A stretch of 64,000 nucleotides of DNA from Erysipelatoclostridium sp. An173. Lineage in GTDB: Bacteria; Bacillota_I; Bacilli_A; Erysipelotrichales; Coprobacillaceae. Shown piece by piece: positions 16,463 to 23,496 of the stretch. The stretch covers positions 1 to 64,000 of the forward strand of contig NZ_NFKR01000011.1 of assembly GCF_002160495.1 (NCBI RefSeq), given 5' to 3'. The notes under the pieces were generated by a model that was not told where the DNA came from, did not search any database, and was given only the letters and a program-made list of their open reading frames with translations. How positions within the stretch are numbered: position 1 is the stretch's first letter; every line of letters begins with the position of its first letter. Position numbers and translations under genes: made by a program.

Positions 16463-16705
16463 ATGAAAAGGTTTTATGAAGATGGCACCGGTAAAATAAA
16501 AATGGAGCAAAAGGAAAAGCACCCTGCTCGAAAAATTTTAGAGCAAGGTGGTTGGATAGATGAAGATAGTTTTGAACTCATGCTAAGAGAAGAAGCAGAA
16601 GATAATAGAATGAGCACATTAGAATCAATCGAGGAAAATCTTATACAAGTAAATAAAACTTTATATGCGATCTTAAAATATATTTCTAATAATCCACAAG
16701 ATTAA
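16463..16705 (+). CDS. Hypothetical early phage protein
   Basis: 80 aa, acidic helical protein of unknown function. Contains HPARKILEQGGWIDEDSFELML and a C-terminal coiled-coil-like helix (LESIEENLIQVNKTLYAIL). GGGGAG site 10 bases before ATG. Its end overlaps the end of the reversed gene at 16686-17150 by 20 bases. Confidence 0.6.
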   Translation: MKRFYEDGTGKIKMEQKEKHPARKILEQGGWIDEDSFELMLREEAEDNRMSTLESIEENLIQVNKTLYAILKYISNNPQD

Positions 16706-17150
16706 AATCTTCTTCATCTATTAATGCATATTCTCTATAAGTATTTAGTTCAAGTCTGAATGTATAGAGTTTATTTGTTAATGTATCACGATATTTTACT
16801 GAAATCCAATGATTGTTATTTAAGTATTTATTATTAATTAAGGCAATTTTTGAAGTTTTGGGTGCTAAATAGATATTTTTTAATCCAACTAAAGGAAATG
16901 GGAGTTTATCAGATGTGTTAGCTTTGTTTACATTTATATCTGTTTCAAATGTGAGTAATAAAGCATCAAAATTTCCAAAGTTTTTAATCTTGATATAAGT
17001 ACCCTTTTTTGAAGAGATAAGGTACATAGAAACCATTGCACGATTTGAAAGTTTTATAGTTCTAGATGTTTGATAACAAGCAAAAATTGCAGTTGCTAAA
17101 GATAGGATAGAAATAAAAGTTGAATAGATATCAAAATTTATATTATTCAT
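16686..17150 (-). CDS. Membrane-anchored hypothetical protein, reverse-oriented moron candidate
   Basis: 154 aa. An N-terminal membrane segment (FISILSLATAIFACYQ) is followed by a predicted beta-rich extramembrane domain (NFGNFDALLLTFETDI ... HWISVKYRDTLTNKLYTFRL). It is transcribed against the early genes and has its own promoter with a palindrome over the start site, so it is probably expressed in the lysogen. Such morons often serve superinfection exclusion or defence; that role is inference here. Confidence 0.65.
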   Translation of the reverse strand: MNNINFDIYSTFISILSLATAIFACYQTSRTIKLSNRAMVSMYLISSKKGTYIKIKNFGNFDALLLTFETDINVNKANTSDKLPFPLVGLKNIYLAPKTSKIALINNKYLNNNHWISVKYRDTLTNKLYTFRLELNTYREYALIDEEDFNLVDY

Positions 17151-17176
17151 GATTTCACCTCGCTTTCATTAAAATT

Positions 17177-17229
17177 TCGACATGGTGGTGTCGATATTTA
17201 AATTATAGCATTGGTGAAAAATAAATCAA
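17177..17229 (-). promoter_or_regulatory. Promoter plus palindromic operator of the moron gene
   Basis: Leftward TTGATT (17229-17224), 16-base spacer, TATAAT (17207-17202). The palindrome TCGACA-N6-TGTCGA (17177-17194) covers the expected transcription start. The half-site TGTCGA recurs downstream of the -10 box of the other reversed gene (about 19957) and at 27509. Confidence 0.6.
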
Positions 17230-17246
17230 AAAAAGGAGATTGAACA

Positions 17247-17384
17247 ATGGAATATATATTTTCGATACTGACAAGTGTATGTATTTCATACATAATTGCC
17301 AGTCAATTGTTTCAAAAATATATGTTAGAGATCGAAAGGATACTTGATGAAACATTTAAAGAAATAAAAAGAAAGGAACGTTAA
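17247..17384 (+). CDS. Small single-span membrane protein
   Basis: 45 aa: a membrane segment (IFSILTSVCISYIIASQLF) and a basic/acidic amphipathic tail (LEIERILDETFKEIKRKER). AAAAGGAG site. Similar plan to the 54-aa protein at 16285. Ends 3 bases before the antirepressor gene. Confidence 0.6.
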   Translation: MEYIFSILTSVCISYIIASQLFQKYMLEIERILDETFKEIKRKER

Positions 17385-17387
17385 AAA

Positions 17388-18089
17388 ATGAATGAATTAC
17401 AAGTATTTAAAAACGAAGAATTTGGAGAAGTAAGAAGTTTAAAGATTGGAGATGAGCCTTGGTTTGTTGGTAAAGATGTAGCGGACATCTTAGGTTATAC
17501 AAACAGTAGAAAAGCAATTAGTGATCATGTTGATGATGAAGATAAGGGAGTAACGAAATGTGACACCCTTGGAGGTAAACAGGATTTAACTATTATCAAC
17601 GAATCAGGCTTATACAGTTTGATCTTATCCAGCAAATTACCAACTGCTAAGAAATTCAAACGCTGGGTAACAAGTGAAGTGTTGCCGGCAATCAGAAAAA
17701 CAGGAAGTTATCAGATTCCAGATAATCCCATGGATGCTCTTAAGTTGATGTTTGAAGCTCAAACTCAAACAAATGATAAAGTCGAACACATCCAGGAAGA
17801 TGTAAAAGAATTAAAGGATAACAAACTATTAAATCCTGGTCAGTATAACTATTTAGGTACACAAATCAGGAAAAGAGTTAGAGCAATCAAAGAAGTTAGA
17901 AAATTAAATCTTACAACAAAGCAAAATAGTAAATTATACAGCTTTATTAATCGGGACCTTAACAAATATGTAGGAATTCGTACTAGAAGTCAGTTCAAAG
18001 AAAAAGACTTTGAAAAAGCATTGAATTTTATCAGTGAATGGGATTTAAGCTATACAGACTTAAAAATTATTGAAGAAATGGAGAGTTAA
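17388..18089 (+). CDS. Phage antirepressor (BRO-N domain plus C-terminal ORF6C-like domain)
   Basis: 233 aa. The N-terminal BRO/Ant domain is clear: EVRSLKIGDEPWFVGKDVA, DILGYTNSRKAISDHV, NESGLYSLILSSKLP and FKRWVTSEVLPAIRKTG. A helical C-terminal domain follows (LGTQIRKRVRAIKEVRKLNL). Such proteins bind or bypass the lysogeny repressor. Because the repressors here lack a LexA-type cleavage domain, this is the likely inducer of the lytic switch. AAAGGAACG site. Confidence 0.9.
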   Translation: MNELQVFKNEEFGEVRSLKIGDEPWFVGKDVADILGYTNSRKAISDHVDDEDKGVTKCDTLGGKQDLTIINESGLYSLILSSKLPTAKKFKRWVTSEVLPAIRKTGSYQIPDNPMDALKLMFEAQTQTNDKVEHIQEDVKELKDNKLLNPGQYNYLGTQIRKRVRAIKEVRKLNLTTKQNSKLYSFINRDLNKYVGIRTRSQFKEKDFEKALNFISEWDLSYTDLKIIEEMES

Positions 18090-18091
18090 GT

Positions 18092-18289
18092 ATGAGAACC
18101 ATGAATATGTATCCAAAACGATACATGACAATTAAAGAATTAGTACCATATGGGTTTACTAAATATGAATTAGAAAAGTATGTAAAAATTAGAGGATTTC
18201 CAGCATATAAGGCTCCAGGAACTACAAGCCCATGGAAAATTGATACTGCTAAATTAGACTCATGGTTAAAAAGAAATTTTGGAGCATAA
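18092..18289 (+). CDS. Excisionase-like small DNA-binding protein
   Basis: 65 aa with a MerR/excisionase-type wing: MTIKELVPYGFTKYELEKYV, GFPAYKAPGTTSPWKIDTAK and LDSWLKRNFGA. The layout (helix-turn, short wing with Pro, DxWL end) is that of phage Xis or helix-turn-helix 17 proteins. It lies 2 bases after the antirepressor gene. Excisionase function is plausible, not proven. Confidence 0.6.
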   Translation: MRTMNMYPKRYMTIKELVPYGFTKYELEKYVKIRGFPAYKAPGTTSPWKIDTAKLDSWLKRNFGA

Positions 18290-18371
18290 AGAAAAATAGC
18301 CGTTGCGCCAACAACGACTAATTAAACAAAAAAGCAATTAGATTATAAAGGATAAAACGGAGGTTGTCAAA

Positions 18372-18572
18372 ATGAAAAAGAAAGCAATTATTAAAGAATT
18401 AGAAAATATTAGAAAAATCTCAAAGATGAATCGCAAAGAACTTTATGAAAATTATCCTTTTACTCGTGAATTTATAAGTGAAGATGATTCTATTTATCCT
18501 GCATTAACAGGACTTATTGAAAGTGAATTAGAACATTTGATCAGGAGGATTGAACGAAATGGACTTAAATAA
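18372..18572 (+). CDS. Hypothetical small helical early protein
   Basis: 66 aa, largely alpha-helical and charged (KELENIRKISKMNRKELYEN ... YPALTGLIESELEHLIRRIE). GGAGG site. Its 3' end carries the ribosome site of the next 33-codon gene. Function unknown. Confidence 0.55.
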   Translation: MKKKAIIKELENIRKISKMNRKELYENYPFTREFISEDDSIYPALTGLIESELEHLIRRIERNGLK

Positions 18573-18660
18573 ATTGAGTGCTAGAGGCACTTTAACAATA
18601 ACAGTTATATTAATCCTAGCTACTTTTACAGTAGCAGGAATTATAGAAAAAATACTATAA
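18559..18660 (+). CDS. 33-aa single-span membrane peptide
   Basis: Starts inside the previous gene with AGGAGG 9 bases upstream. The peptide is a short polar start followed by one membrane segment (LTITVILILATFTVAGII). One of several tiny membrane proteins in this early region (also at 20644, 23256 and 24291). Confidence 0.5.
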   Translation: MDLNKLSARGTLTITVILILATFTVAGIIEKIL

Positions 18661-18673
18661 AGAAATATTAGGA

Positions 18674-18864
18674 TTTGTTCCCTCAAGGCAGTGCATCTAA
18701 AAGGCATGCTTACTGCATGCCTAAGAGTTTTAAAATCAGACTAACTATAATTGAAACAATTATTTCTTTAACAAGAACTGGCATTTCTTGTTTGAATGAT
18801 TTGAAAATTTTACCCCTTTCGTTAAAAAAGTATGTCATATGGTGCACTGCCTTGAGGGAACAAA
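18674..18864. repeat. 191-bp element framed by a 24-bp inverted repeat (ncRNA or MITE-like)
   Basis: Positions 18674-18697 pair with 18841-18864 (22 perfect Watson-Crick pairs plus a G-T and a C-G). Inside are two further hairpins, GGCATGC / GCATGCC near 18703-18722 and AACAAGAA / TTCTTGTT near 18769-18792. An ORF crosses the element but includes both arms and lacks a ribosome site. The element lies directly before a NUMOD4-type endonuclease gene. It could be a structured RNA, a small non-autonomous mobile element or both. Confidence 0.7.
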
Positions 18865-18890
18865 GAAGCTAAACAAGGAGTTGATAGATT

Positions 18891-19403
18891 TTGATGTCTG
18901 TTAAAAAAATTGAAAATCTTAAAGGTGAGATTTGGAAGCAATATGAGGATACCGGTTATTATTTTTCAAATTTTGGACGTGCAAAAAGAAAATATAAATG
19001 TGGTAATGAAAGGTTGTTGCGTCCTTATAAGGTTGTTCCCAAAAAAGGCTCATGGAGATATGTAATTAAAATTTATGGTAAAGAAAAGACTTTTGCACCT
19101 ATTATTTACAAACTTTTCAATGGTGAAATACCTGATGATCATGTTGTAGTGCATAGAAATAAAGTTCTTAGTGATAATAGTGCTATTAACCTTAAAGCGA
19201 TGCCACGTACGATGTTAGGGACCTTATATGGTGGCAGGACATCTAAACGGAAACTTATTTATTGTTTTGATAATAAGAAGATTTATAAAGGCACACGAGA
19301 AGCTGCTAAAGATTTGCATATCAATCGTCAGTCTGTCTGTGATTACTGCAATAATAAAGTGAAAAATCCTCTATATCGGCTTAAATGGTTTGAAGAAAGA
19401 TAA
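18891..19403 (+). CDS. NUMOD4/HNH-type homing endonuclease-like protein
   Basis: 170 aa. The N-terminus has a NUMOD4-like motif (EIWKQYEDTGYYFSNFGRAK), the centre an HNH-like part (VVVHRNKVLSDNSAINLKAM) and the C-terminus a NUMOD1-like DNA-binding segment (IYKGTREAAKDLHINRQSVC). Start taken at TTG 18891, 10 bases after AAGGAG; ATG 18894 is the alternative. Free-standing homing endonucleases of this class invade phage genomes and often sit beside introns or repeats, which fits the framed element just upstream. Confidence 0.8.
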   Translation: MMSVKKIENLKGEIWKQYEDTGYYFSNFGRAKRKYKCGNERLLRPYKVVPKKGSWRYVIKIYGKEKTFAPIIYKLFNGEIPDDHVVVHRNKVLSDNSAINLKAMPRTMLGTLYGGRTSKRKLIYCFDNKKIYKGTREAAKDLHINRQSVCDYCNNKVKNPLYRLKWFEER

Positions 19404-19405
19404 TC

Positions 19406-19594
19406 ATGTATAAATTTACAGTATTTGTCGAAGCAGAAAGCTTTGTTTTACCACTTGTTGTTTATGCAGATAATAAAAAAGATGCTGGTAAAAAGGGAAT
19501 AAGACTGTTTAACAAAACATTCAAAAACAAAAAAAGAATTGTTTCAGTGACTGTGCATAAGGATAAATATTACTTTGGTTGGTATATATACTAA
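19406..19594 (+). CDS. Hypothetical small beta-rich protein
   Basis: 62 aa, basic (YKFTVFVEAESFVLPLVVYA, DNKKDAGKKGIRLFNK). The pattern of strand, loop, helix, strand resembles small phage proteins of unknown function. Starts 2 bases after the endonuclease stop. Confidence 0.5.
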   Translation: MYKFTVFVEAESFVLPLVVYADNKKDAGKKGIRLFNKTFKNKKRIVSVTVHKDKYYFGWYIY

Positions 19595-19614
19595 AAATGT
19601 TAGAGATTTTCTGA

Positions 19615-19944
19615 TTAATATAAAGAAATGATTAGAGAAATGATAGAAATGATAAGAGCTAAAAGTCCTATCCAGTTGTCTTTGAAGTAATTGATTTTAT
19701 TAATTCTATTGAATTCCTTTTGGTGTTTGCTGGTATGTGATAAGCCAAAACATACAACGCCAGGTGAATATCTAGATTTTCTTAAATAATTTTTTTCGGT
19801 TAGATACTTTATACATGATATGACATCATCTGATTTAATATTCAATTCGTTAGCAGCTTTAGCTATGTCTGGATTAGTGTAAGGTAATTTCTGATTAGGT
19901 AATTGTTTAATATAGTCTAATAATTTTTTACTTGTTTTATCCAT
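19615..19944 (-). CDS. Winged-helix-like protein with a C-terminal membrane anchor (moron candidate)
   Basis: 109 aa. Residues 1 to about 75 look like a winged helix (KLLDYIKQLPNQKLPYTNPD, IAKAANELNIKSDDVISCIK, YLTEKNYLRKSR). Residues about 88-108 form a single membrane anchor (WIGLLALIISIISLIISLY). It runs against its neighbours and has its own promoter. A tail-anchored DNA-binding-like domain is unusual; it could sense phage DNA at the membrane or simply be an effector of unknown type. Confidence 0.65.
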   Translation of the reverse strand: MDKTSKKLLDYIKQLPNQKLPYTNPDIAKAANELNIKSDDVISCIKYLTEKNYLRKSRYSPGVVCFGLSHTSKHQKEFNRINKINYFKDNWIGLLALIISIISLIISLY

Positions 19945-19956
19945 ATTTTTTCCTCC

Positions 19957-19970
19957 TTTTCGACATTATA
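19957..19970 (-). promoter_or_regulatory. -10 box and TGTCGA motif of the reversed gene
   Basis: Leftward TATAAT (19970-19965) is followed at once by GTCGAAAAGGAGG, so the transcript has a very short leader. The GTGTTAT...GTCGAAAAG arrangement is shared with 27494-27518. Confidence 0.5.
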
Positions 19971-19996
19971 ACACAAAAAATAAAAGAGGTGATAGC

Positions 19997-20647
19997 TTGG
20001 CAAGAAGAATTAAGCGTTTTGGTGGACAACATGAAACCCTGCCGATTAAAGATCCACGTCAATTGAATGAGTTTATGTTTAATCTTTTGAGAAAAAGGGA
20101 TAGAGCAAAAACTCCAGTAAAGCGATACCAGGCAGACAGAAACTGGATGTTATGTATGCTGGGATTTAATACAGCTTTTAGAGCAGAGGATTTACTGCAA
20201 TTAAGAGTTATCGATGTAAAAAAAGGTTACGTTCATATCAAAGAAAATAAAACATCAAAAATGCAGAATTTTAGAATGAACAAGAAGCTGCATAAAGATG
20301 TTTTAGATTATATTAAACGTAACAAATTAACAGATTACGATTATCTGTTTATGGGACAAAAAAAGATTCAAAACGGCAAAAAATACGTCTATCCGATCAC
20401 TCGACAGAGAGCTCATAAAATAGTAAGTCAAAATGCTAAAGAAATAGGTATAGATTTTGTGTTTGGAATGCATAGTCTGCGAAAGACATTTGGTTATCAA
20501 TATTATAAAAATGGTGGTAACCTGCTAACGCTAATGAAGATGTATAACCACGATGAGCCGAACGTCACTTTATTATACATTTGTTGGGGAAAAGAAGATG
20601 CTGAAAATGATAGAGAAGCGGTATATTTAGGAGGTGTACATAAATGA
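19997..20647 (+). CDS. Minimal tyrosine recombinase (second recombinase of the prophage)
   Basis: 216 aa, catalytic domain without an N-terminal core-binding domain. Key residues are visible: Arg in TAFRAEDLLQLR, HxxR in HSLRKTFGYQYY, the second His in MYNHDEPN and the probable nucleophile Tyr in TLLYICWG. TTG start 5-6 bases after AGAGGTG. It is distinct from the integrase at 13691. Such short recombinases in early regions may resolve multimers, act as helper recombinases or invert DNA; no matching inversion site was found nearby. Confidence 0.8.
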   Translation: MARRIKRFGGQHETLPIKDPRQLNEFMFNLLRKRDRAKTPVKRYQADRNWMLCMLGFNTAFRAEDLLQLRVIDVKKGYVHIKENKTSKMQNFRMNKKLHKDVLDYIKRNKLTDYDYLFMGQKKIQNGKKYVYPITRQRAHKIVSQNAKEIGIDFVFGMHSLRKTFGYQYYKNGGNLLTLMKMYNHDEPNVTLLYICWGKEDAENDREAVYLGGVHK

Positions 20648-20748
20648 GCCAGTTTATATTAGGAATCGCAGTAACAATATTAATAGAAGTTTTAGTAGTG
20701 GTTGTTCTTATTGATTTGTGTGATAGAAAGGATGATGAAGATGTGTAA
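20644..20748 (+). CDS. 34-aa single-span membrane peptide
   Basis: Overlaps the recombinase stop by 4 bases (ATGA). Sequence is one membrane segment (LGIAVTILIEVLVVVVLIDL) with an acidic tail (DRKDDEDV). Translational coupling to the recombinase is likely. Function unknown. Confidence 0.5.
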   Translation: MSQFILGIAVTILIEVLVVVVLIDLCDRKDDEDV

Positions 20749-20902
20749 TACAGGAATGTATCTTAAACTGAAAAACAATGGAGCAGTATTTAAGTTTACA
20801 AACGGTACATCAGTTTTTGTTAAGAAAAAAGGAGACCGTTATGAGATTAAGAAAAAAAGGAGCGGAAAACATGATCGAAAAGAAAACATGGAAAGAATTT
20901 AG
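20741..20902 (+). CDS. Hypothetical small basic protein
   Basis: 53 aa (GAVFKFTNGTSVFVKKKGDR in the centre, then a Lys/Arg-rich end). ATG 20741 overlaps the previous stop by 8 bases and has GAAAGG upstream. Its 3' end contains the ribosome sites of the following gene. Confidence 0.45.
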   Translation: MCNTGMYLKLKNNGAVFKFTNGTSVFVKKKGDRYEIKKKRSGKHDRKENMERI

Positions 20903-21320
20903 AGATAGTGGTTTATTGTGGTTTGTGAATACAATATTACATTTATTTGGTTGGGCTATTGCTGTTGAAATTGAAAAAGGAAAAACAATAAATGTATATC
21001 CGGTTAGAACAAAGTTTAGAGGATTCGATGTAAAAACTAATGATGAAGGTTATATAAAAGTTACAGAGTATTTAAAAGAAAATATAGATGATTTAACAAA
21101 GGAAGTGAAAGATGAAGTTTTTAATAACTCTAAATCTTGTTCAATATTTATTCCTAAAAATAAAAAAAATATTGAAAAGGACAAAATAGTATATTTATGT
21201 GATCATCGAGCATGTAAAGAATGTGGTAGTGGTCTTTATTGTAATCACACTCATAAAATTGAACATGCTAAAAATTTTATAAAAATAGGAGATACATATT
21301 TTGAAGATGAAAAAGAATAG
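20871..21320 (+). CDS. Hypothetical phage protein
   Basis: 149 aa from ATG 20871 (AAGGAGCGG 8 bases upstream); ATG 20841 in the same frame, behind GGAGACC, is an equally possible start. N-terminal part WKEFRDSGLLWFVNTILHLF is hydrophobic and conserved-looking; the C-terminal part has Cys pairs (CDHRACKECGSGLYCNHTH) that may bind zinc. Function unknown. Confidence 0.6.
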   Translation: MIEKKTWKEFRDSGLLWFVNTILHLFGWAIAVEIEKGKTINVYPVRTKFRGFDVKTNDEGYIKVTEYLKENIDDLTKEVKDEVFNNSKSCSIFIPKNKKNIEKDKIVYLCDHRACKECGSGLYCNHTHKIEHAKNFIKIGDTYFEDEKE

Positions 21321-21592
21321 AGCATATTTAAAACCGTATATAAGAAGAGCTAAAAAGAAAGATTTTGAACCTCAAAAAGCAAGTAGTTTAAGAACTTGTA
21401 TAAGAGCAGCATTTTTTTGAAGATATGCCTAAGTGCTATGTATTAGTTCAAAGAGGAAGCAATAAAGTTATAGACTATGGTTTATCAAAAGATGAATTAA
21501 AATCTTCAATCCTTTTCTGTCAAGGAAAACATAGAAATAAAAAGTTTAATCAATGGACAAACGTGGTTAAAAATTATGCACAAAATCATTAG
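21307..21592 (+). pseudogene. Small early gene split by a frameshift in a T7 run
   Basis: Frame one from ATG 21307 gives 37 aa and stops at 21418-21420 directly after seven T (21412-21418). Removing one T joins it to the downstream frame, which continues from about 21421 to TAG 21590-21592 and gives a continuous 95-residue protein with no other break. Alternatives are a real mutation, slippage-based switching, transcriptional slippage on the T run, or a sequencing error. The downstream half can also start alone at ATG 21425 (55 aa). Function unknown. Confidence 0.65.
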
Positions 21593-21604
21593 CAGGAGAA
21601 GAAC

Positions 21605-21964
21605 ATGGATAATTTAGAAGATATTAAAACATATTTAGATAATTGTATAAGATATTGGAGAAGTAAAAGAGATAAAGAAAACTGTGAATATGCTATTTAT
21701 TACATAGATTGTTTTCAATCAGTTAGGAGTTCTATTTTTGGGGAATGTTTGCCAGTTGAAGAAAAGGAAGTGACGGTAAAAGAAGCGATAGCAAGTTACC
21801 ATATCGTTAAACAATTAATTGAATTAGGGTATCCACATAATTTTCAACATGAAAATAAATGGGTAGTTGATTATTGTTACAAAATTTCTGAAATTGTCAA
21901 ACAAGCAATAGAAATTAAAAAATACCAAGAAGAATTTAAAAAAGAAGGTGAAAATGATGTATAG
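21605..21964 (+). CDS. Hypothetical phage protein
   Basis: 119-aa helical protein (LEDIKTYLDNCIRYWRSKRD, EVTVKEAIASYHIVKQLIEL). AGGAGAAG site before ATG. Not recognised. It sits in a run of tightly packed small genes between the recombinase and MazG. Confidence 0.55.
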   Translation: MDNLEDIKTYLDNCIRYWRSKRDKENCEYAIYYIDCFQSVRSSIFGECLPVEEKEVTVKEAIASYHIVKQLIELGYPHNFQHENKWVVDYCYKISEIVKQAIEIKKYQEEFKKEGENDV

Positions 21965-22136
21965 ACATTGCTTAAATTGTAAGCATTGCGAAGAATTAAG
22001 ATTTCAGCATAGAAATATTGTTACTGGTGGTCGTAATAATGCACATTGTAAATTAAAACATAAATATTTTTTTGCAAGTAGAATAAGAGCTTTATTTTGT
22101 TTGAAATTTAAAAAAAGGAGTGTACACAATGGATAA
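21954..22136 (+). CDS. Small Cys-rich protein
   Basis: 60 aa from ATG 21954, overlapping the previous gene by 11 bases; GAAGGTGA lies just upstream. CLNCKHCEELRF, CKLKHKYFF and LFCLKF give a CxxCxxC...C...C pattern suggestive of a metal-binding knuckle. Function unknown. Confidence 0.5.
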   Translation: MMYRHCLNCKHCEELRFQHRNIVTGGRNNAHCKLKHKYFFASRIRALFCLKFKKRSVHNG

Positions 22137-22440
22137 ATTTGTTGAAAAAATATTAAATCAAAAGTTAATGGAAGGTAAATTATCATTAACAGAATTTAAT
22201 TGCATTGTAAATTATATTGAAAAACTAATTGATAAGGAAATAGCTAAGAAACCAGTCTTAAATAAAAATTGGGCAGATAAAGATCAAAAAGATATATATG
22301 ATGAAAATGGATATATTGATCCTGATGTATGTGTCTGTCCTAGATGTAAAGAGCCTGCAATTTATGGTTTTAAATATGGTGCTAAGTTTGATTATTGCAC
22401 AGATTGTGGTCAAAGAAAAGATTGGAGTGATGAAGAATGA
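22129..22440 (+). CDS. Zinc-ribbon phage protein
   Basis: 103 aa. N-terminal helical half (DKFVEKILNQKLMEGKLSLT) and a C-terminal zinc ribbon with CVCPRCKEPAI ... YCTDCGQRKDW (two CxxC pairs). ATG 22129 is 8 bases after AAGGAG; the upstream GTG 22120 is too close. Overlaps both neighbours. Such ribbons in early phage genes often adapt to host polymerase or nucleases, not provable here. Confidence 0.6.
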   Translation: MDKFVEKILNQKLMEGKLSLTEFNCIVNYIEKLIDKEIAKKPVLNKNWADKDQKDIYDENGYIDPDVCVCPRCKEPAIYGFKYGAKFDYCTDCGQRKDWSDEE

Positions 22441-22640
22441 TTGAACTTAAACCATGTCCTTTCTGTGGAGGGCAAGCAAGACTTTATGTAAATGGTGGAG
22501 TACGTGTTATATGTAATAATTATAATTGCAACTGTCAAACACCTATTATAAGAGATGGAGAATATTCAACAGGAGTTGGTGATACTGCTGTAAGTAGAGT
22601 AATTGAAAAATGGAATAGGAGAGTAAAAGATGATGACTAA
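22437..22640 (+). CDS. Lar-like zinc-ribbon protein (restriction alleviation family)
   Basis: 67 aa beginning ELKPCPFCGGQARLYVNGG, then VICNNYNCNCQTP and a C-terminal VIEKWNRRV. This is the form of the Lar family, whose Rac prophage founder relieves type I restriction; most phage members are annotated by similarity only. Start overlaps the previous stop by 4 bases. Confidence 0.65.
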   Translation: MIELKPCPFCGGQARLYVNGGVRVICNNYNCNCQTPIIRDGEYSTGVGDTAVSRVIEKWNRRVKDDD

Positions 22641-23088
22641 TGAAGAAAGATTATTACATGCATTATATAGTATCAAAAAGGTACTTAATGATTTTGGATT
22701 AGAAGCTATCAAAAATGAAGTACAATTTAAAAATGGAAACACTGAAACAATTGACTGCATAAGTGTTTTACAAGAATTTGTTGTCAATTATGTAAATAGT
22801 TCCCAGTTATATAAATTTGAAGAACTTCATAAGGTAAATGAATGGATACTTTTTAAAAAAAGAGAAGCCACAAAAGAAGAAAAAGAAATGTACCAATGGG
22901 ATTATGTTCTTGATTGTGAAATTCCTAATGATGGACAAGAAATACTTGTGTCAGATGGTGAAGTGGTATGGTCAGATGTGTTTATTAATTTTGGTGATTG
23001 TTATGGTTTGGAATCGAATACTGAATTAACTGGATTAGCATGGATGCCATTACCTGAACCGTACAAAAGGAAGATTAGTAAACAATGA
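22630..23088 (+). CDS. Hypothetical phage protein with DUF551-like C-terminus
   Basis: 152 aa. The N-terminal half is helical. The C-terminal half IPNDGQEILVSDGEVVWSDV followed by LAWMPLPEPY matches the pattern of DUF551-type phage proteins (P-x-x-G-x-x-V-L ... W-M-P-L-P). AGGAG 8 bases before ATG. Function unknown. Confidence 0.6.
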   Translation: MMTNEERLLHALYSIKKVLNDFGLEAIKNEVQFKNGNTETIDCISVLQEFVVNYVNSSQLYKFEELHKVNEWILFKKREATKEEKEMYQWDYVLDCEIPNDGQEILVSDGEVVWSDVFINFGDCYGLESNTELTGLAWMPLPEPYKRKISKQ

Positions 23089-23249
23089 AGCAATATTACA
23101 TATTATTAGCAAAGTTGTATAAATGTTGTGAGATACCTACAGAGTACCCATTAGCACCAGTATTAATAGATGTAGATGAAATTAGCGAATTACTAGAAGA
23201 AGAATTTATTAAAGCTGGATTATTAGAAAATGAAGAAAGTGAAGGTTAG
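23085..23249 (+). CDS. Hypothetical small acidic protein
   Basis: 54 aa (YYILLAKLYKCCEIPTEYPL, then an acidic helix ISELLEEEFIKAGLL). Overlaps the preceding stop by 4 bases. Not recognised. Confidence 0.45.
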   Translation: MKQYYILLAKLYKCCEIPTEYPLAPVLIDVDEISELLEEEFIKAGLLENEESEG

Positions 23250-23255
23250 CAAACA

Positions 23256-23402
23256 ATGAAGAAAAGAATAAAATCAAATATATTAGGGATATTATTATTT
23301 ATTATTACTGCCCTAGGAGTTATTGGCTCATGGTCATTGTTTAATCCGGTTTTAGGTACGTTGATATATATTTTATTAATAATAGCTATCTGTCTTGTTT
23401 AA
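23256..23402 (+). CDS. Small two-span membrane protein
   Basis: 48 aa, almost entirely two hydrophobic segments separated by a short turn (SNILGILLFIITALGVIGSW and PVLGTLIYILLIIAICLV). The basic start KKRIKSN orients it with N-terminus inside. AAGGTTAGC is a weak ribosome site. Function unknown. Confidence 0.5.
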   Translation: MKKRIKSNILGILLFIITALGVIGSWSLFNPVLGTLIYILLIIAICLV

Positions 23403-23412
23403 GTGATAATAA

Positions 23413-23496
23413 ATGAAAAATTGTCAAAAAGGCTGTGAAAATTGTTATGCAAAAAAATGCAAATTTAGAATAAAAGAAAGGATTAGCAAACAATGA
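23413..23496 (+). CDS. 27-aa Cys-rich peptide
   Basis: NCQKGCENCYAKKCKF has Cys spaced as CxxxCxxCxxxxC in a Lys-rich peptide; ends in TGA that overlaps the next ATG by 4 bases. The cysteine density and coupling suggest a real gene, but it is too short to be sure. Confidence 0.35.
   Translation: MKNCQKGCENCYAKKCKFRIKERISKQ

Noticed and set aside
18675-18872. A 65-codon ORF across the inverted-repeat element
   Set aside because: It spans both arms of the long stem, has no ribosome site and resembles no protein; the structure explains the sequence better.
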